This document shows, piece after piece, positions 6,410 to 16,991 of a stretch of 59,939 nucleotides of DNA. The stretch is from an uncultured Clostridia bacterium. Its GTDB lineage: Bacteria; Bacillota; Clostridia; TANB77; CAG-508. Each line of letters begins with the position of its first letter. Within the stretch, counting starts at the first letter, position 1. Made by a program: the position numbers and the translations under genes. Below the pieces are notes generated by a model, which was not told the origin of the DNA, made no database searches, and worked only from the letters and a program-made list of their open reading frames with translations. The stretch is from contig CALXPP010000008.1 of assembly GCA_944390345.1 (NCBI GenBank), positions 1 to 59,939 of the forward strand, read 5' to 3'.

Positions 6410-9097
6410 GTGGAAGATATTAAATACAATAAAATTTTATTTGAAATGAAAGAAAAATTAAGAAATAATAATTTAATTGGTAATGATTTAATAAAGCTTT
6501 ATGATGATACTAACTTTTTTAATTTTATAAATAATAGAGCTGAAAAAGTAATTTTGTTTAATATGTCAAGAAGTAATTTTACTTCTGATGAATATTACAT
6601 AGTTATAATATCTCTATCTTTAATTGCTTTAAAAACATATAATGGTTCATTTTATGATAACTTAGAAAAGTATTATATTAAATTGTATGAATGTCAATCA
6701 AAACAAAAGGTTAATGCAAAAATAAGAGAAATATTAAGTAAATTTAAAAATAATGATAAAAGATATATTGAATATCCTATAAAAAATTCAATTGTTCCAT
6801 TTGAATTTTTAGATGAATATTATGAATTTATGTACGATATTTATGAGTTGAATTTTCAGAGATCGTTACCTGAGAATATTGAAGGTGAAATAAAAGATGT
6901 TTTTGAAGGAATTTCAGAAAAAATAAGAGAAGATAGTGATGTTTTAGACATAGATGTTACAAACAAAACATATAAACTTATACAATCAACTCAAAATATA
7001 ATAAAAAACAAACAAAATATAGATGAAATTTGTGAATTTAGTAAAAACATTTTAAAATATATTGATTATAAAGAATGGAATAATCAATATATTGATTATG
7101 AGAACTCATACTATAAGGATGGATATGAAAAATATATAAATAGAGTAGGAAAGGTAGTTTATAGAAAAAAAGGAGAAAGAGAAACAAAAGAGTATTCAAG
7201 ATGGAAACCATCTTTTGTAATAGAGAGTAATTCTGTTTTTCTTTATACTCCTATCCATAAGATTCCTAAAAATTTTGATCCTACAAAAATAAAAATTTAT
7301 GTTTATAATGATACAGATTTAGTAGCTTTAGAAGAAAAACCAATTGTAGAACAGGCTATTGGTTACTATATTGTTAAGCCTAAAAATATAGAAGTAGAAA
7401 ATCCAATTGGAAAAGTAACATATCAATTAAAAGAAGAAAATAAAATAATTTATGATAGCGGAGATAAATTATTTAGAGAATATATTTTGTTTAATGAAAA
7501 TGGACAAGAAATACAAAGTAATAATTTATATGAAGGAATATGCCTTGTAGTTTCAGATAGATTTGACAATGAAGAAATTAAAGAGATAAAAAGAAATATG
7601 TTTTATATTTTAGGTGAAATATATGTTAAAAAGAATGGCTGTTTTTTATTAAAAGATAATTTAATCAGTTTTAATGAAAAAATAAATCCAGGAATAGAAG
7701 GAGAAGAAATTAACAATGTAAAGGCATTAAAAGATGAAAGTGAAATTAAAATATACAATAAGGTTAAAAGTATATTATGTAATTATAATTGTAATATATC
7801 TAATTTAGCAATGGAAGTTGATAATGCTAGATTTAAAGTGTTAGAACGAAATTATAGTGTGAATGATGTAAATAGTATAATACAGATAGATTTGTCAGAA
7901 TTAAAAGATGGATATTACAAAATTAAAGTATATGATTATACAAATAGTAAGGTGTTTTATAGAGATGAATTTTTATTGGATAGTAAATTGTCTTTAGAAA
8001 CTTCTAAAATTGAAAAAAATATATATTGTATAAAAGTATCATCATCTTTTTTCAATACAATTGAAAAAAAAGTAAACATAAAAGAATCAATAGACACAAG
8101 AATTCCATTTAAAGATAAATATACATATGATGTTACATTAAATATTCCACTTTATAAAATTGATGATAAGGCTCAGTGGTATACTATGGATGAATATATA
8201 TGGTGGAAAGATATAGGTATATATTCTAAATTATATTTTAAAAATATAAAATATAATAAATTTTATATAAAAGATAAATACCAAAATCAATTAGGTGAGA
8301 TAACTTTTTCAGATTATCAAACAATATTAAATTTAGATATATTTAATAAATATAAGGAAGAACCAGAAATAATAGTTACTTTAAAGAACAATTATATTAC
8401 ATTAGGTACTATATCAATATTAAATTATTGTAAAATTATTGCTAATGAAACTAATGCAATATATGACAAAGAGAAGAAGGAACTAATTATAAAAACAGTA
8501 TATTTTGGAAAGAGTGATTTAAAATTATGTATAAAAGATGTGAAAAATAATGTCGTAATAAAGCAATTTGATATAAAGCAAAATGAATCAAAAATAAAAA
8601 TAAAAAATATAATGTCAAAAAAAATATATAAAATACAATATTTTGAAGAAAAATATACAAGTATGTTTTTTTTAAATACAAAATTAATATATGAGGATGA
8701 AATAATATTTTTTGATTACGAAGATTTTATTGGACGATATTATAAGATAGAGTCAATAAAATATGATAATTATTTGAAAAAAATAATGGATAAAGAAGGA
8801 TACTTAAAAAATACATTTATTATTATAGATGAACATAAATATGATGATGTATATAGTGGAAAGATATATCAAATGAGAAAAAATGTTCCGTACTATTTTA
8901 AAAATGTAAATCCAGTAAAAATAGAATTTTTAACATCCAACTATTTTGAAACGATAACTACAATAATAACTACAGAGGATGATGATGGATTATTATTAAA
9001 CAATATAAATAAAACAATTGCAGAATATGATTCGAAAGAATGCTCTTTAATAAATGAATATGAAGTATCGATTATAAGAAAAGAAAGGAAGTTCTAG
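6410..9097 (+). CDS. 895-aa unknown protein, first gene of helicase operon
   Basis: Starts at GTG 6410 behind AAAAGGAG. The first 230 residues look helical; the rest is rich in alternating beta-strand-like segments (for example YYKIKVYDYTNSKVFYRDEF near residue 505), suggesting a series of beta-sandwich domains. I see no catalytic motif. It ends three bases before the giant helicase, whose ribosome site lies in its last codons, so the two are tightly coupled. A large domain-poor protein directly before a DUF1998 helicase is the layout of DruH-DruE in type III Druantia, so a DruH-like recognition role is the best guess. No sequence match can be shown here. Confidence 0.75.
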   Translation: MEDIKYNKILFEMKEKLRNNNLIGNDLIKLYDDTNFFNFINNRAEKVILFNMSRSNFTSDEYYIVIISLSLIALKTYNGSFYDNLEKYYIKLYECQSKQKVNAKIREILSKFKNNDKRYIEYPIKNSIVPFEFLDEYYEFMYDIYELNFQRSLPENIEGEIKDVFEGISEKIREDSDVLDIDVTNKTYKLIQSTQNIIKNKQNIDEICEFSKNILKYIDYKEWNNQYIDYENSYYKDGYEKYINRVGKVVYRKKGERETKEYSRWKPSFVIESNSVFLYTPIHKIPKNFDPTKIKIYVYNDTDLVALEEKPIVEQAIGYYIVKPKNIEVENPIGKVTYQLKEENKIIYDSGDKLFREYILFNENGQEIQSNNLYEGICLVVSDRFDNEEIKEIKRNMFYILGEIYVKKNGCFLLKDNLISFNEKINPGIEGEEINNVKALKDESEIKIYNKVKSILCNYNCNISNLAMEVDNARFKVLERNYSVNDVNSIIQIDLSELKDGYYKIKVYDYTNSKVFYRDEFLLDSKLSLETSKIEKNIYCIKVSSSFFNTIEKKVNIKESIDTRIPFKDKYTYDVTLNIPLYKIDDKAQWYTMDEYIWWKDIGIYSKLYFKNIKYNKFYIKDKYQNQLGEITFSDYQTILNLDIFNKYKEEPEIIVTLKNNYITLGTISILNYCKIIANETNAIYDKEKKELIIKTVYFGKSDLKLCIKDVKNNVVIKQFDIKQNESKIKIKNIMSKKIYKIQYFEEKYTSMFFLNTKLIYEDEIIFFDYEDFIGRYYKIESIKYDNYLKKIMDKEGYLKNTFIIIDEHKYDDVYSGKIYQMRKNVPYYFKNVNPVKIEFLTSNYFETITTIITTEDDDGLLLNNINKTIAEYDSKECSLINEYEVSIIRKERKF

Positions 9098-9100
9098 TTT

Positions 9101-12100
9101 ATGAATTCTATTGAACAATCTAAACATATTGAAAAAAAATTTAGAGAATATGTAAAATCAACATTCCAAATAGAAGATGAAGAATATGAAAAATGCTTTG
9201 AAAAAGAATTAAATGAGGCTGTTTTGTGTAAAGGACCTTTTATAAGTTCAGAATTCCCTTTTGATAAAGGTGAATCTATAAGAGAATTAGTTAATCAAGG
9301 GAAAATATCTACTGAATTTTTAAGATTATCTAAAATAAATTTTGATCAAAAATTATATTATCATCAACAAAAATCATTAGAGGTAATAGGAAAAGGGCAT
9401 AATGCTGTTATAACAACAGGAACTGGTTCTGGTAAAACTGAAAGTTTTTTATATCCAGTTTTGAATCATATTTTAAGAGAAATTGAAAATGGAGAAGGTG
9501 GAAAAGGAATAAGAGCTTTATTTTTATATCCGATGAATGCATTAGTTAATGATCAAATGGAGCGCATTAGAAAAATTTTAAAAGATTATCCACAAATAAC
9601 TTTTGGTTCTTTTACAGGAGAAACTGTTGAAGAAGGTGGAGAGAATTTAAGAAAAAAACTAACAGAAAAATATGGTATGGAAATACCTCCAAACGAAATT
9701 GTTAGTAGGGATGAGATTAGAAAGAATCCACCTAATTTGCTTTTTACAAATTATTCAATGTTAGAATATCTTTTAATTAGACCAAATGATTTTAACATAT
9801 TTTTAGATGAAAATATCAAGAAATGGCAATTCGTTATTTTAGATGAAGCACATACTTATACTGGTGCATTAGGAATTGAAATTTCGGTATTATTAAGGCG
9901 TGTGACAGGAATTGCAAATAGAAAGCCACAATTTATATTAACAAGTGCTACATTAGGTGATGAAAAAAAAGATCTAAATGCAATTATAGATTTTGCAGAA
10001 AGTCTAACAACTTCAAAATTCAACAAAGAAGATATTATATTTGCAAAAAGAATACCATTAAATAACATGGATATCAAATATTCTATTGACCCCAAAATAT
10101 ATTCAGAAATTATGAATAATTATAATGATTTAGAAAAAATAAAAAAGTTAGTTAATAAATATGATAATTTTTCAAAATATAATAATGTAAAAGAATTAAT
10201 TTTTGATTTATTAATACAAGATAAAAATTTATATTTAATTTCTAAAGAACTAAAATCTGATAGAATAAAAACATTTAGTGAAGTATTAGAAAATTTACGC
10301 AAATATATAAATATTTTAGAACAAGAATTAGTTGATTTTATTCAATTAATTTCAAAGGCTAATAAGAATGATAGAACCTTATTTGATTCTAAATATCATA
10401 CATTTGTTAGAACTTTGGATGGTGCTTTTGTAACAATAGGAAATAATAAAAAAATGAAATTAACAAATCATAAAGATATAGATGGTATGAGAGCATTTGA
10501 AATAGGTCTTTGCAAATATTGTAATCAAATGTATTTAATAGGAAAAGAATTTAATGGTTTTTTATATCAAAATTCAGATATTGATATTGATGAAAATTAT
10601 GGAGATATAGAAAATACTAATGTAAATTATTATTTATTAAAAGAAAAAGCTATAATAGATGAAAAACTAGAAGATCAAGTTGAAGAATGTATTTTATGTA
10701 GTAAATGCGGAAAAATTTATTTAAAAAATAATATAAATGCGGAAAAATGTGATTGTGGACAAGAATTTTTAATAGAAGTATATAAGGTTTGTAATGAAAA
10801 ATCAGAAGTAAAAAATAATTTAACAACTTGTCCATGTTGCACCAGGAATACTACAAATGGTTCAGGTATTGTATCTGGATTTCATTTGAATAAAGATTCT
10901 GCAACAGCATTACTTTCTCAAATTTTATATGAAACAATTTCTGAAAATAAAAACGAAAAAAATAATAAAAAGAATGAAATTTCAATAAACTTTTTTGGAA
11001 ATACTAATCCTTCCAATACAATATATAATGAAAACAATGAAAAAAAAGAAAAAAATGGTAAACAATTAATTGCATTTTCTGATAGTAGGCAACAAGCTAG
11101 TTTTTTTGCAACTTTTTTTGAATATACACATAATAGATTTTTAAGAAAAAGACTTTTATGGGAAGAATTACTAAAAAATAATCATGAATCAATAAAATTA
11201 GAAAAATTACCTGCAAAATTAGAAAAAGAAATTTCTGATAAGAAACTTTTTGATACAAATTATACAGCTTCAATGGATGCTTGGATTTGTATAATGAATG
11301 AACTACTAAATATTGATGGAAATTATACAGCAGAAGCAATAGGAATTTTTGCGTTTGAATTAGATGATAATATTATTAATGATATATTAAAACAAATTAC
11401 TAACTTGAATGATATATTAAATGCATTTTCTCTTACAAAAGATGAATTTATTACTATTATTAAAGTTTTATTTAACATATTTAGAAATTCATCAGCTCTA
11501 TTATATACAGAATCAGATTTAGATCCTAATACTAAAAAAGAAGAATTTGGATATAGAAGATTTGATAACTATGTTGTGTTTAAAAAAGAAGGAAAAACAA
11601 ATCAAAATGTTGCTGGTGATAATAGGCATTCTTTTGTACCTGTGGGAAATGGTAAACGAGAAAATCAGGCATATAATTATGTTAAGAGAGTTTTAGGAAA
11701 AGATTCAAATGAAGAAATAATTAATTTTTTAAATGGGATATTTGATATAGGAAAAAATGGAATATTTACTGAAAAAGATGGAGATCGTGGAGAAAAATTA
11801 TATCAAATAGATGCAAAAAAATATGTTTTAAAAAGTTATAAAAATTTACAATATTATTATTGCCCTATTTGTGAAAAAGTTACACAATATAATGTTAAAA
11901 ATGTATGTCCAACAAAGTTTTGCAGTGGAAAATTAGAACCTATTGATCCAGATGAAATGTTTAAAAATAATTATTATAGAAAAGAATATATGAATAAAAA
12001 GATAGAAAGGATTGTAGTTAAAGAACATACAGCCCAACTAAATAAAGATACAGGTAGAAAATATCAAAAGGATTTTAAAGAGAAGAATATAAATGTTTTA

Positions 12101-14146
12101 AGTTGTTCTACAACATTTGAAATGGGAATTGATATTGGAAAGCTAGAAAATGTATTTTTAAGAAATGTTCCACCTACACCAGCAAATTATGCACAGAGAG
12201 CTGGACGAGCTGGTAGAAGAAATGATTCTTCTGCATTTGTTTTAACATTCTGTGGATCGAATTCACATGATTATACATACTTTGATGACCCATCTAAAAT
12301 GATTGCAGGGCACATAATGCCACCAAAATTAAAAATAACAAATGAAAAGATTATACTGAGACATATAATGGCAAGTTGCTTAGGATTCTTTTTTAGAAAT
12401 AATCCAGAGTATTTTGAAAATGTTGAAATGCTAGTTTGTAATGGTGGAATTGAAGCATTTAAAGCTTATTTAGGCAGTAAACCAAAAGAATTAGAAAAAT
12501 ATATTAATGAAAAAATATTAGATGATAATATAAGAAAAGATTATGATAATTTTAAATGGATAGATAAGCTCTTAAATGAAGACAGTGAATTAGAACATTT
12601 TTATGCATCGACTTTGAATAGAATTAATGAACTAACAGAAGCTGAAATTCAATCTTCGTTAAATAGAGACTACATTAAATCACAGTATTTTTCTAAGGAA
12701 GTAGATAAAATAAAATCAAGTAGGGTTATAAATACATTATCATCAAATTGTGTAATTCCTAAATATGGTTTTCCTGTTGATGTTGTTGAATTAAATATTT
12801 ATGAAAATGGAAAGTTAAACGATAAATACAATTTGTCTAGAGATCTATCAATTGCTATTTCTGAATATGCTCCTGATTCAGAAATAATTGTAGATGATAA
12901 AAAATATACTTCAAGATATATTTTAAAGCCAAAAAGCCAAAATCAATTTTCAATGTTCTTTTATTATAAATGCAAAAATTGTGAAAGAATTAATGTTCAA
13001 GAATCAATGACAAATAAGATTGAAAGCTGTCAATATTGTCATACACCATATAATGATATTATCCAATATTATATTGAACCAATATATGGTTTTGCTACAG
13101 ATCAAAAAAATAAAGAATCAAGAACTAAAAGGCCTAGAAAAACATATTCAGGAGATTATGAATATTTAGGAGAAGGTGTTAGTAATAATGATAAGATAAG
13201 CTATAAAAATTTTGTTACTATAGAATCTGCTAAAGATGATAAATTATTAGTTTTGAATTCAAATCCGTTTTTTAAATGTAATATTTGTGGATATACAGTT
13301 TTAAATAAAAGTAAAGCGGAACTTAATACAATTACTAAAAGCCATAATAATTATTTGGGATATCCTTGTGATAATAATCAACTTAGTAAAGTGGCTTTGG
13401 GACATACATTTAAAACAGATGTTATAAAGATTGGTATATTAGGTTTAACTGACAAAAGAAAAGCTTTATCAACATTATATGCTATAATAGAAGGAATCAG
13501 TGATGCATTTGATATAGAGAGAAAAGATATTAATGGTATTACAAATAAAAAAGAAAATGGCGAATACGAATTAATTATTTTTGATAATGTACCTGGTGGT
13601 GCTGGTCATGTAAAGAGAATACTAGAATCTAATAATTTAAAAATTGCGTTTTTATCTGCATATAAAAAAGTGAATATGCAATGTTGTGATGAAGATACAT
13701 CTTGTTATAATTGTTTAAGAAATTTTAATAATCAACGTGTACATAAAGATTTGAAAAGAAAATATGCAAAAGAAATATTAAAATCAGTTATAAATTGTAT
13801 AGATGCTGAAGTAAGTGACTATGAAATGCTATACATAAATGATTGTATTGATTTTAACAGATCTTATTCATTAGAAGGATATATTTCTTGGAATGAAATT
13901 GAGATGTTTTTTGACAATATAAATATTAAAGATTTTGAAAACAACAATATAAGAATACCAGATTATGCTGATTCGTATTTAAAATTACCAAATAAAAAAA
14001 GCATACATACTGGTATGTTGTGGGAAAAAGAAAATGTTGCCATAGTTTATAATGAAGATGATTATAATGAATTAATAAAGTATGGAATAAAGGTATTTAA
14101 AATAAATGATATAAAAGTTAATTTTTTAGCGAAAAACTTTAAATAG
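9101..14146 (+). CDS. 1681-aa DEAH-type helicase with C-terminal DUF1998 (DruE/MrfA-like)
   Basis: A superfamily 2 helicase: Walker A TGTGSGKTES near residue 107, LDEAHTYTGALGIE near 248, TSATLG, and a C-terminal RecA lobe with CSTTFEMGIDIG and QRAGRAGRR near 1035. Several CxxC zinc-knuckle-like pairs are inserted (CKYC, CSKCGK, CPCC, CPIC, CKNC with CQYC, CNICG). The C-terminus has the DUF1998 signature: NVPGGAGHV near 1498 and a Cys cluster with SCYNCLRNFNNQRVHKDLKR near 1540. Fused helicase and DUF1998 occurs in MrfA repair helicases and in DruE of the Druantia defence system; DISARM splits similar parts between DrmA and DrmB. Size and operon context favour a defence helicase. The family is clear; the named system is not proven. 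Confidence 0.9.
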   Translation: MNSIEQSKHIEKKFREYVKSTFQIEDEEYEKCFEKELNEAVLCKGPFISSEFPFDKGESIRELVNQGKISTEFLRLSKINFDQKLYYHQQKSLEVIGKGHNAVITTGTGSGKTESFLYPVLNHILREIENGEGGKGIRALFLYPMNALVNDQMERIRKILKDYPQITFGSFTGETVEEGGENLRKKLTEKYGMEIPPNEIVSRDEIRKNPPNLLFTNYSMLEYLLIRPNDFNIFLDENIKKWQFVILDEAHTYTGALGIEISVLLRRVTGIANRKPQFILTSATLGDEKKDLNAIIDFAESLTTSKFNKEDIIFAKRIPLNNMDIKYSIDPKIYSEIMNNYNDLEKIKKLVNKYDNFSKYNNVKELIFDLLIQDKNLYLISKELKSDRIKTFSEVLENLRKYINILEQELVDFIQLISKANKNDRTLFDSKYHTFVRTLDGAFVTIGNNKKMKLTNHKDIDGMRAFEIGLCKYCNQMYLIGKEFNGFLYQNSDIDIDENYGDIENTNVNYYLLKEKAIIDEKLEDQVEECILCSKCGKIYLKNNINAEKCDCGQEFLIEVYKVCNEKSEVKNNLTTCPCCTRNTTNGSGIVSGFHLNKDSATALLSQILYETISENKNEKNNKKNEISINFFGNTNPSNTIYNENNEKKEKNGKQLIAFSDSRQQASFFATFFEYTHNRFLRKRLLWEELLKNNHESIKLEKLPAKLEKEISDKKLFDTNYTASMDAWICIMNELLNIDGNYTAEAIGIFAFELDDNIINDILKQITNLNDILNAFSLTKDEFITIIKVLFNIFRNSSALLYTESDLDPNTKKEEFGYRRFDNYVVFKKEGKTNQNVAGDNRHSFVPVGNGKRENQAYNYVKRVLGKDSNEEIINFLNGIFDIGKNGIFTEKDGDRGEKLYQIDAKKYVLKSYKNLQYYYCPICEKVTQYNVKNVCPTKFCSGKLEPIDPDEMFKNNYYRKEYMNKKIERIVVKEHTAQLNKDTGRKYQKDFKEKNINVLSCSTTFEMGIDIGKLENVFLRNVPPTPANYAQRAGRAGRRNDSSAFVLTFCGSNSHDYTYFDDPSKMIAGHIMPPKLKITNEKIILRHIMASCLGFFFRNNPEYFENVEMLVCNGGIEAFKAYLGSKPKELEKYINEKILDDNIRKDYDNFKWIDKLLNEDSELEHFYASTLNRINELTEAEIQSSLNRDYIKSQYFSKEVDKIKSSRVINTLSSNCVIPKYGFPVDVVELNIYENGKLNDKYNLSRDLSIAISEYAPDSEIIVDDKKYTSRYILKPKSQNQFSMFFYYKCKNCERINVQESMTNKIESCQYCHTPYNDIIQYYIEPIYGFATDQKNKESRTKRPRKTYSGDYEYLGEGVSNNDKISYKNFVTIESAKDDKLLVLNSNPFFKCNICGYTVLNKSKAELNTITKSHNNYLGYPCDNNQLSKVALGHTFKTDVIKIGILGLTDKRKALSTLYAIIEGISDAFDIERKDINGITNKKENGEYELIIFDNVPGGAGHVKRILESNNLKIAFLSAYKKVNMQCCDEDTSCYNCLRNFNNQRVHKDLKRKYAKEILKSVINCIDAEVSDYEMLYINDCIDFNRSYSLEGYISWNEIEMFFDNINIKDFENNNIRIPDYADSYLKLPNKKSIHTGMLWEKENVAIVYNEDDYNELIKYGIKVFKINDIKVNFLAKNFK

Positions 14147-14160
14147 GAGAAATGTGATAT

Positions 14161-15849
14161 ATGGCAAGGATTATACCTAAAGATGTAATGTATTTTAATA
14201 CAAGCTATGGCGAAAAACAAGTTTATGAAGCATTAAAAAAATTATCAGATGAATATGTTGTTTTTTATTCTGTTCAATGGCAACAAAAAGATAGAAGAAA
14301 TGGAAATGTTGTTTGGGGAGAATCGGATTTTACAATATTTCATCCACAAAAAGGCATTTTAGTAATTGAAGTTAAATCAGGAAAAATAGAATATAAAGAA
14401 GGAAAATGGTTACAAACAAGACTAGATAATAATATAACACATGAAATTAATAATCCACTAGAACAAGCAAATAGAAGTAAGTATAGATTTATAGATCTTT
14501 TGAAAAATGTATATATGTTTAATGAAAAATGTTCAATACAATCTATGGTTTGGTTTCCTTCAATAAAAAATAATATATTTCCTGAATTGCCACCAGCTTA
14601 TTCAAAAGATATTATTTTTACACAACAAGATTTAGAAAATATTTCAGATTCCATTGATAAAGTATATAAATATTATAATTCTGCTAATTATACAAAATTA
14701 TCAGAAGTTACATCTAAAAGAATTATTAATAAATTAGCTCCAGAATTTGATTTAATTGAATATACTGGTTGTGAAATTGATGAAAAAGAATATGCATTTT
14801 TAAGATTAACAAGAGAGCAAAGTACATTATTAGATTATTTAATAGAACAAAGAAAAGCAACCATACAAGGACCAGCTGGTACAGGAAAAACTTTAATTGC
14901 AATAGAACAAGCTAAAAGGTTATCTCTAAAAGGAAGAAGAGTTTTATTACTATGCTATAATCATTTCTTATATGAATATATACAAAGTAATCTAAATGAA
15001 ATTAATATAGAAGTATACAATTTAAATACTTTATTAGCCAGATATAATACATATGATGTTGATATAGATGATGCATATAAATATCTAAATGAAATAAAAG
15101 ATAAATTCTATTATGAGGATATAATTATAGATGAAGGACAAGACTTTGATGACAAAATAATAAATTTTTTTTCTAATTATGTGGATGAAAAGTATGGAAG
15201 TTTATATGTCTTTTATGATAAGAATCAATTATTATATCAAAGAGAATCGATTGATTGGATACAAAAATCAGAATGCAGATTAGTATTATCTAAAAATTGT
15301 AGGAATACATTTGAAATTGCTATAACAGCAAATAATATAATGGATATTCAGGTAAAATCGATAGAAAATGCAATAAGAGGAGAAGTACCAAATTTATATA
15401 TGGTTAAAGAAAAAGATAAAACATTAAATTTATTAGAAAAGCTAATTTCAAAATATAAAAAAATGGGATTTTCAAATAAGGATATTAAAATTTTAACTTT
15501 AGAAACAGAAAAAGAATCAATTATAAATAATATTGATTATATTGGAAATTATAGAATAGTTCACGAAATCGATAATGAAAATATATTATATACAACATCT
15601 CGAAAATTTAAAGGAATGGAAGGAAATGTTGTTATATTAATTGATGTGAAAAAGAAAACTTTTTTAAGTGAAGAACAAAAAAGAAATTTCTATGTAGCAG
15701 CATCAAGAGCAAAGCAAAAGCTAGATATAATTTTGTCTGTTGATGAAAATGAGTTGCGAGATATTGCAGATGAAATAAAAGAAATTCAAGTTTCTAACAA
15801 TTTAGCTAAGGTAGCTATGAAACTTAAAGTAAGACTTATGAAGGATTAA
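14161..15849 (+). CDS. NERD nuclease-domain/UvrD-like helicase fusion
   Basis: The N-terminal NERD (nuclease-related) domain has GESDFTIF near residue 55 and VIEVKSG near 68, the usual acidic-Glu-x-Lys pattern of the restriction-endonuclease-like fold. A superfamily 1 helicase follows: GPAGTGKT near 237, IIIDEGQDFD near 324, TSRKFKGMEG and YVAASRAKQK near 511. It sits 14 bases after the giant helicase, with its own TAGGAGAA site. NERD-helicases occur often in phage-defence islands, acting as DNA unwinding or degrading partners. Here it probably supplies the nuclease or translocase of the same system. The catalytic residues look intact. Confidence 0.88.
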   Translation: MARIIPKDVMYFNTSYGEKQVYEALKKLSDEYVVFYSVQWQQKDRRNGNVVWGESDFTIFHPQKGILVIEVKSGKIEYKEGKWLQTRLDNNITHEINNPLEQANRSKYRFIDLLKNVYMFNEKCSIQSMVWFPSIKNNIFPELPPAYSKDIIFTQQDLENISDSIDKVYKYYNSANYTKLSEVTSKRIINKLAPEFDLIEYTGCEIDEKEYAFLRLTREQSTLLDYLIEQRKATIQGPAGTGKTLIAIEQAKRLSLKGRRVLLLCYNHFLYEYIQSNLNEINIEVYNLNTLLARYNTYDVDIDDAYKYLNEIKDKFYYEDIIIDEGQDFDDKIINFFSNYVDEKYGSLYVFYDKNQLLYQRESIDWIQKSECRLVLSKNCRNTFEIAITANNIMDIQVKSIENAIRGEVPNLYMVKEKDKTLNLLEKLISKYKKMGFSNKDIKILTLETEKESIINNIDYIGNYRIVHEIDNENILYTTSRKFKGMEGNVVILIDVKKKTFLSEEQKRNFYVAASRAKQKLDIILSVDENELRDIADEIKEIQVSNNLAKVAMKLKVRLMKD

Positions 15850-15930
15850 ATAAGACAATAATTACAAATATTAATAGATAACAATTATATTGAATTTTTG
15901 GGAAATGGAAATTATAAAAAGGTAAGGTAA

Positions 15931-16164
15931 ATGAATAAATATATTTTTTTAACAGATGAAGGTTATACATATCAACCTAATTCAACAAGTGATGTACCAG
16001 ATTGCGAAAATGCACAAGTATTAGGAATTATTGAAGCTGAAAATGAAGAGATGGCATTTAAAAATTTACTTAATGAAAATATGTATTTTAAAGATAGGAA
16101 TTTTTGTAGTGTTTATTGTTATAAATTAAGTAATAATTTTATTAGAAAAGATTTTAGAATATAA
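15931..16164 (+). CDS. 77-aa protein of unknown function
   Basis: A small gene starting at ATG 15931 after AAGGTAAGG, 81 bases after the NERD-helicase and 10 before the membrane NERD gene. It has no membrane segment. Three cysteines (one near the middle, two in FCSVYCYKL) and the opening MNKYIFLTDEGYTYQP are the only notable parts. The mid segment IIEAENEEMAFKNLL looks like a short strand-helix. I do not recognise it. Its place inside the operon suggests an accessory subunit or regulator. Confidence 0.6.
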   Translation: MNKYIFLTDEGYTYQPNSTSDVPDCENAQVLGIIEAENEEMAFKNLLNENMYFKDRNFCSVYCYKLSNNFIRKDFRI

Positions 16165-16174
16165 GGGATTTTAT

Positions 16175-16954
16175 ATGAATGAAGTTATAAGTAAGTTGAT
16201 TATTGAAACATATTTAAAACAACCAATATTTTGGATTATTATTATTTTAGGAATATTAAGTATTTTATTTTATAAAAAAATTCGTGGATCTATGGGAGAA
16301 TTTTGGACAAAACTAGAATTAAATAAATTACCTAAGGACAAATACATTGTATTAAATGATATTTTGATACAATTTAATAATGGAACTTCTCAAATAGATC
16401 ATATTGTAATATCAAAATTTGGAATTTTTGTTATAGAAACGAAAAATTATTTTGGTTTAATAATAGGTGACGAATATAAAGATAAATGGACACAACATTT
16501 AGGAAAGAACAAATATTATTTTAATAATCCAATTCATCAAAATTATGGACATATAAAATCTTTGGAAATTTTATTGAATTTAGAAAATAGTAAGTTTATA
16601 TCAATAATTTGTATATCTAATCAAGCAAATTTAAAAGTTAAATCGAAAAATGTAGTTCAATTAGATAATATCAATCAATTAATAAAATCATATAAAGAAG
16701 AAATATTAACAGAGAATTTAAAAGAAATAAAAAATAAGATTGAAACTAATAATATATTAGATAAAGAATTAAGAAAAAATCATGTTAAAGTTATAAAAAG
16801 TAACTTAAAATCTAATAACATAAAAGAAAATAATATGATATGTCCCAAATGTGGTGGATACTTAGTAGAAAGAAATGGAAAATATGGTAAATTTATAGGA
16901 TGTTCAAATTATCCTAAGTGCAAATACACAATTAAAAAGCTATTGAATAAATAA
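16175..16954 (+). CDS. membrane-anchored NERD domain protein with topoisomerase-type zinc finger
   Basis: Residues about 18-33 form one membrane helix (IFWIIIILGILSILFY). A NERD domain follows with QIDHIVIS near 74 and FVIETKNYFG near 86, the standard active-site pattern. The C-terminus is a zinc ribbon of the kind found at the end of type IA topoisomerases (CPKCGGYLVERNGKYGKFIG, then CSNYPKC). The architecture is a predicted DNA-acting enzyme tethered to the inner face of the membrane. It is the last gene of the operon, and a bidirectional terminator overlaps its stop. Housekeeping proteins of the same architecture exist in Firmicutes, so a defence role rests on context. Confidence 0.85.
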   Translation: MNEVISKLIIETYLKQPIFWIIIILGILSILFYKKIRGSMGEFWTKLELNKLPKDKYIVLNDILIQFNNGTSQIDHIVISKFGIFVIETKNYFGLIIGDEYKDKWTQHLGKNKYYFNNPIHQNYGHIKSLEILLNLENSKFISIICISNQANLKVKSKNVVQLDNINQLIKSYKEEILTENLKEIKNKIETNNILDKELRKNHVKVIKSNLKSNNIKENNMICPKCGGYLVERNGKYGKFIGCSNYPKCKYTIKKLLNK

Positions 16955-16968
16955 TTCAATAGCTTTTT
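16934..16968. terminator. bidirectional terminator, defence operon and OLD gene
   Basis: A perfect 14-bp stem (16934-16947 AAAAAGCTATTGAA with 16955-16968), 7-base loop, with A and T runs on its sides, overlaps the stop of the membrane NERD gene and precedes the end of the convergent OLD gene. Confidence 0.85.
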
Positions 16969-16991
16969 ATAATAAAAAATAATGACTTAAA

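Noticed and set aside
8487..8681. Small open frames on the strand opposite large genes (this and many others)
   Set aside because: They have no ribosome sites, show low-complexity Leu/Phe/Ile composition and mirror real genes on the other strand.
6410..14146. Confident naming as Druantia type III or DISARM
   Set aside because: Layout and DUF1998 fit, but no direct sequence comparison is possible here, and methylase, PLD and DruA-type genes are missing.
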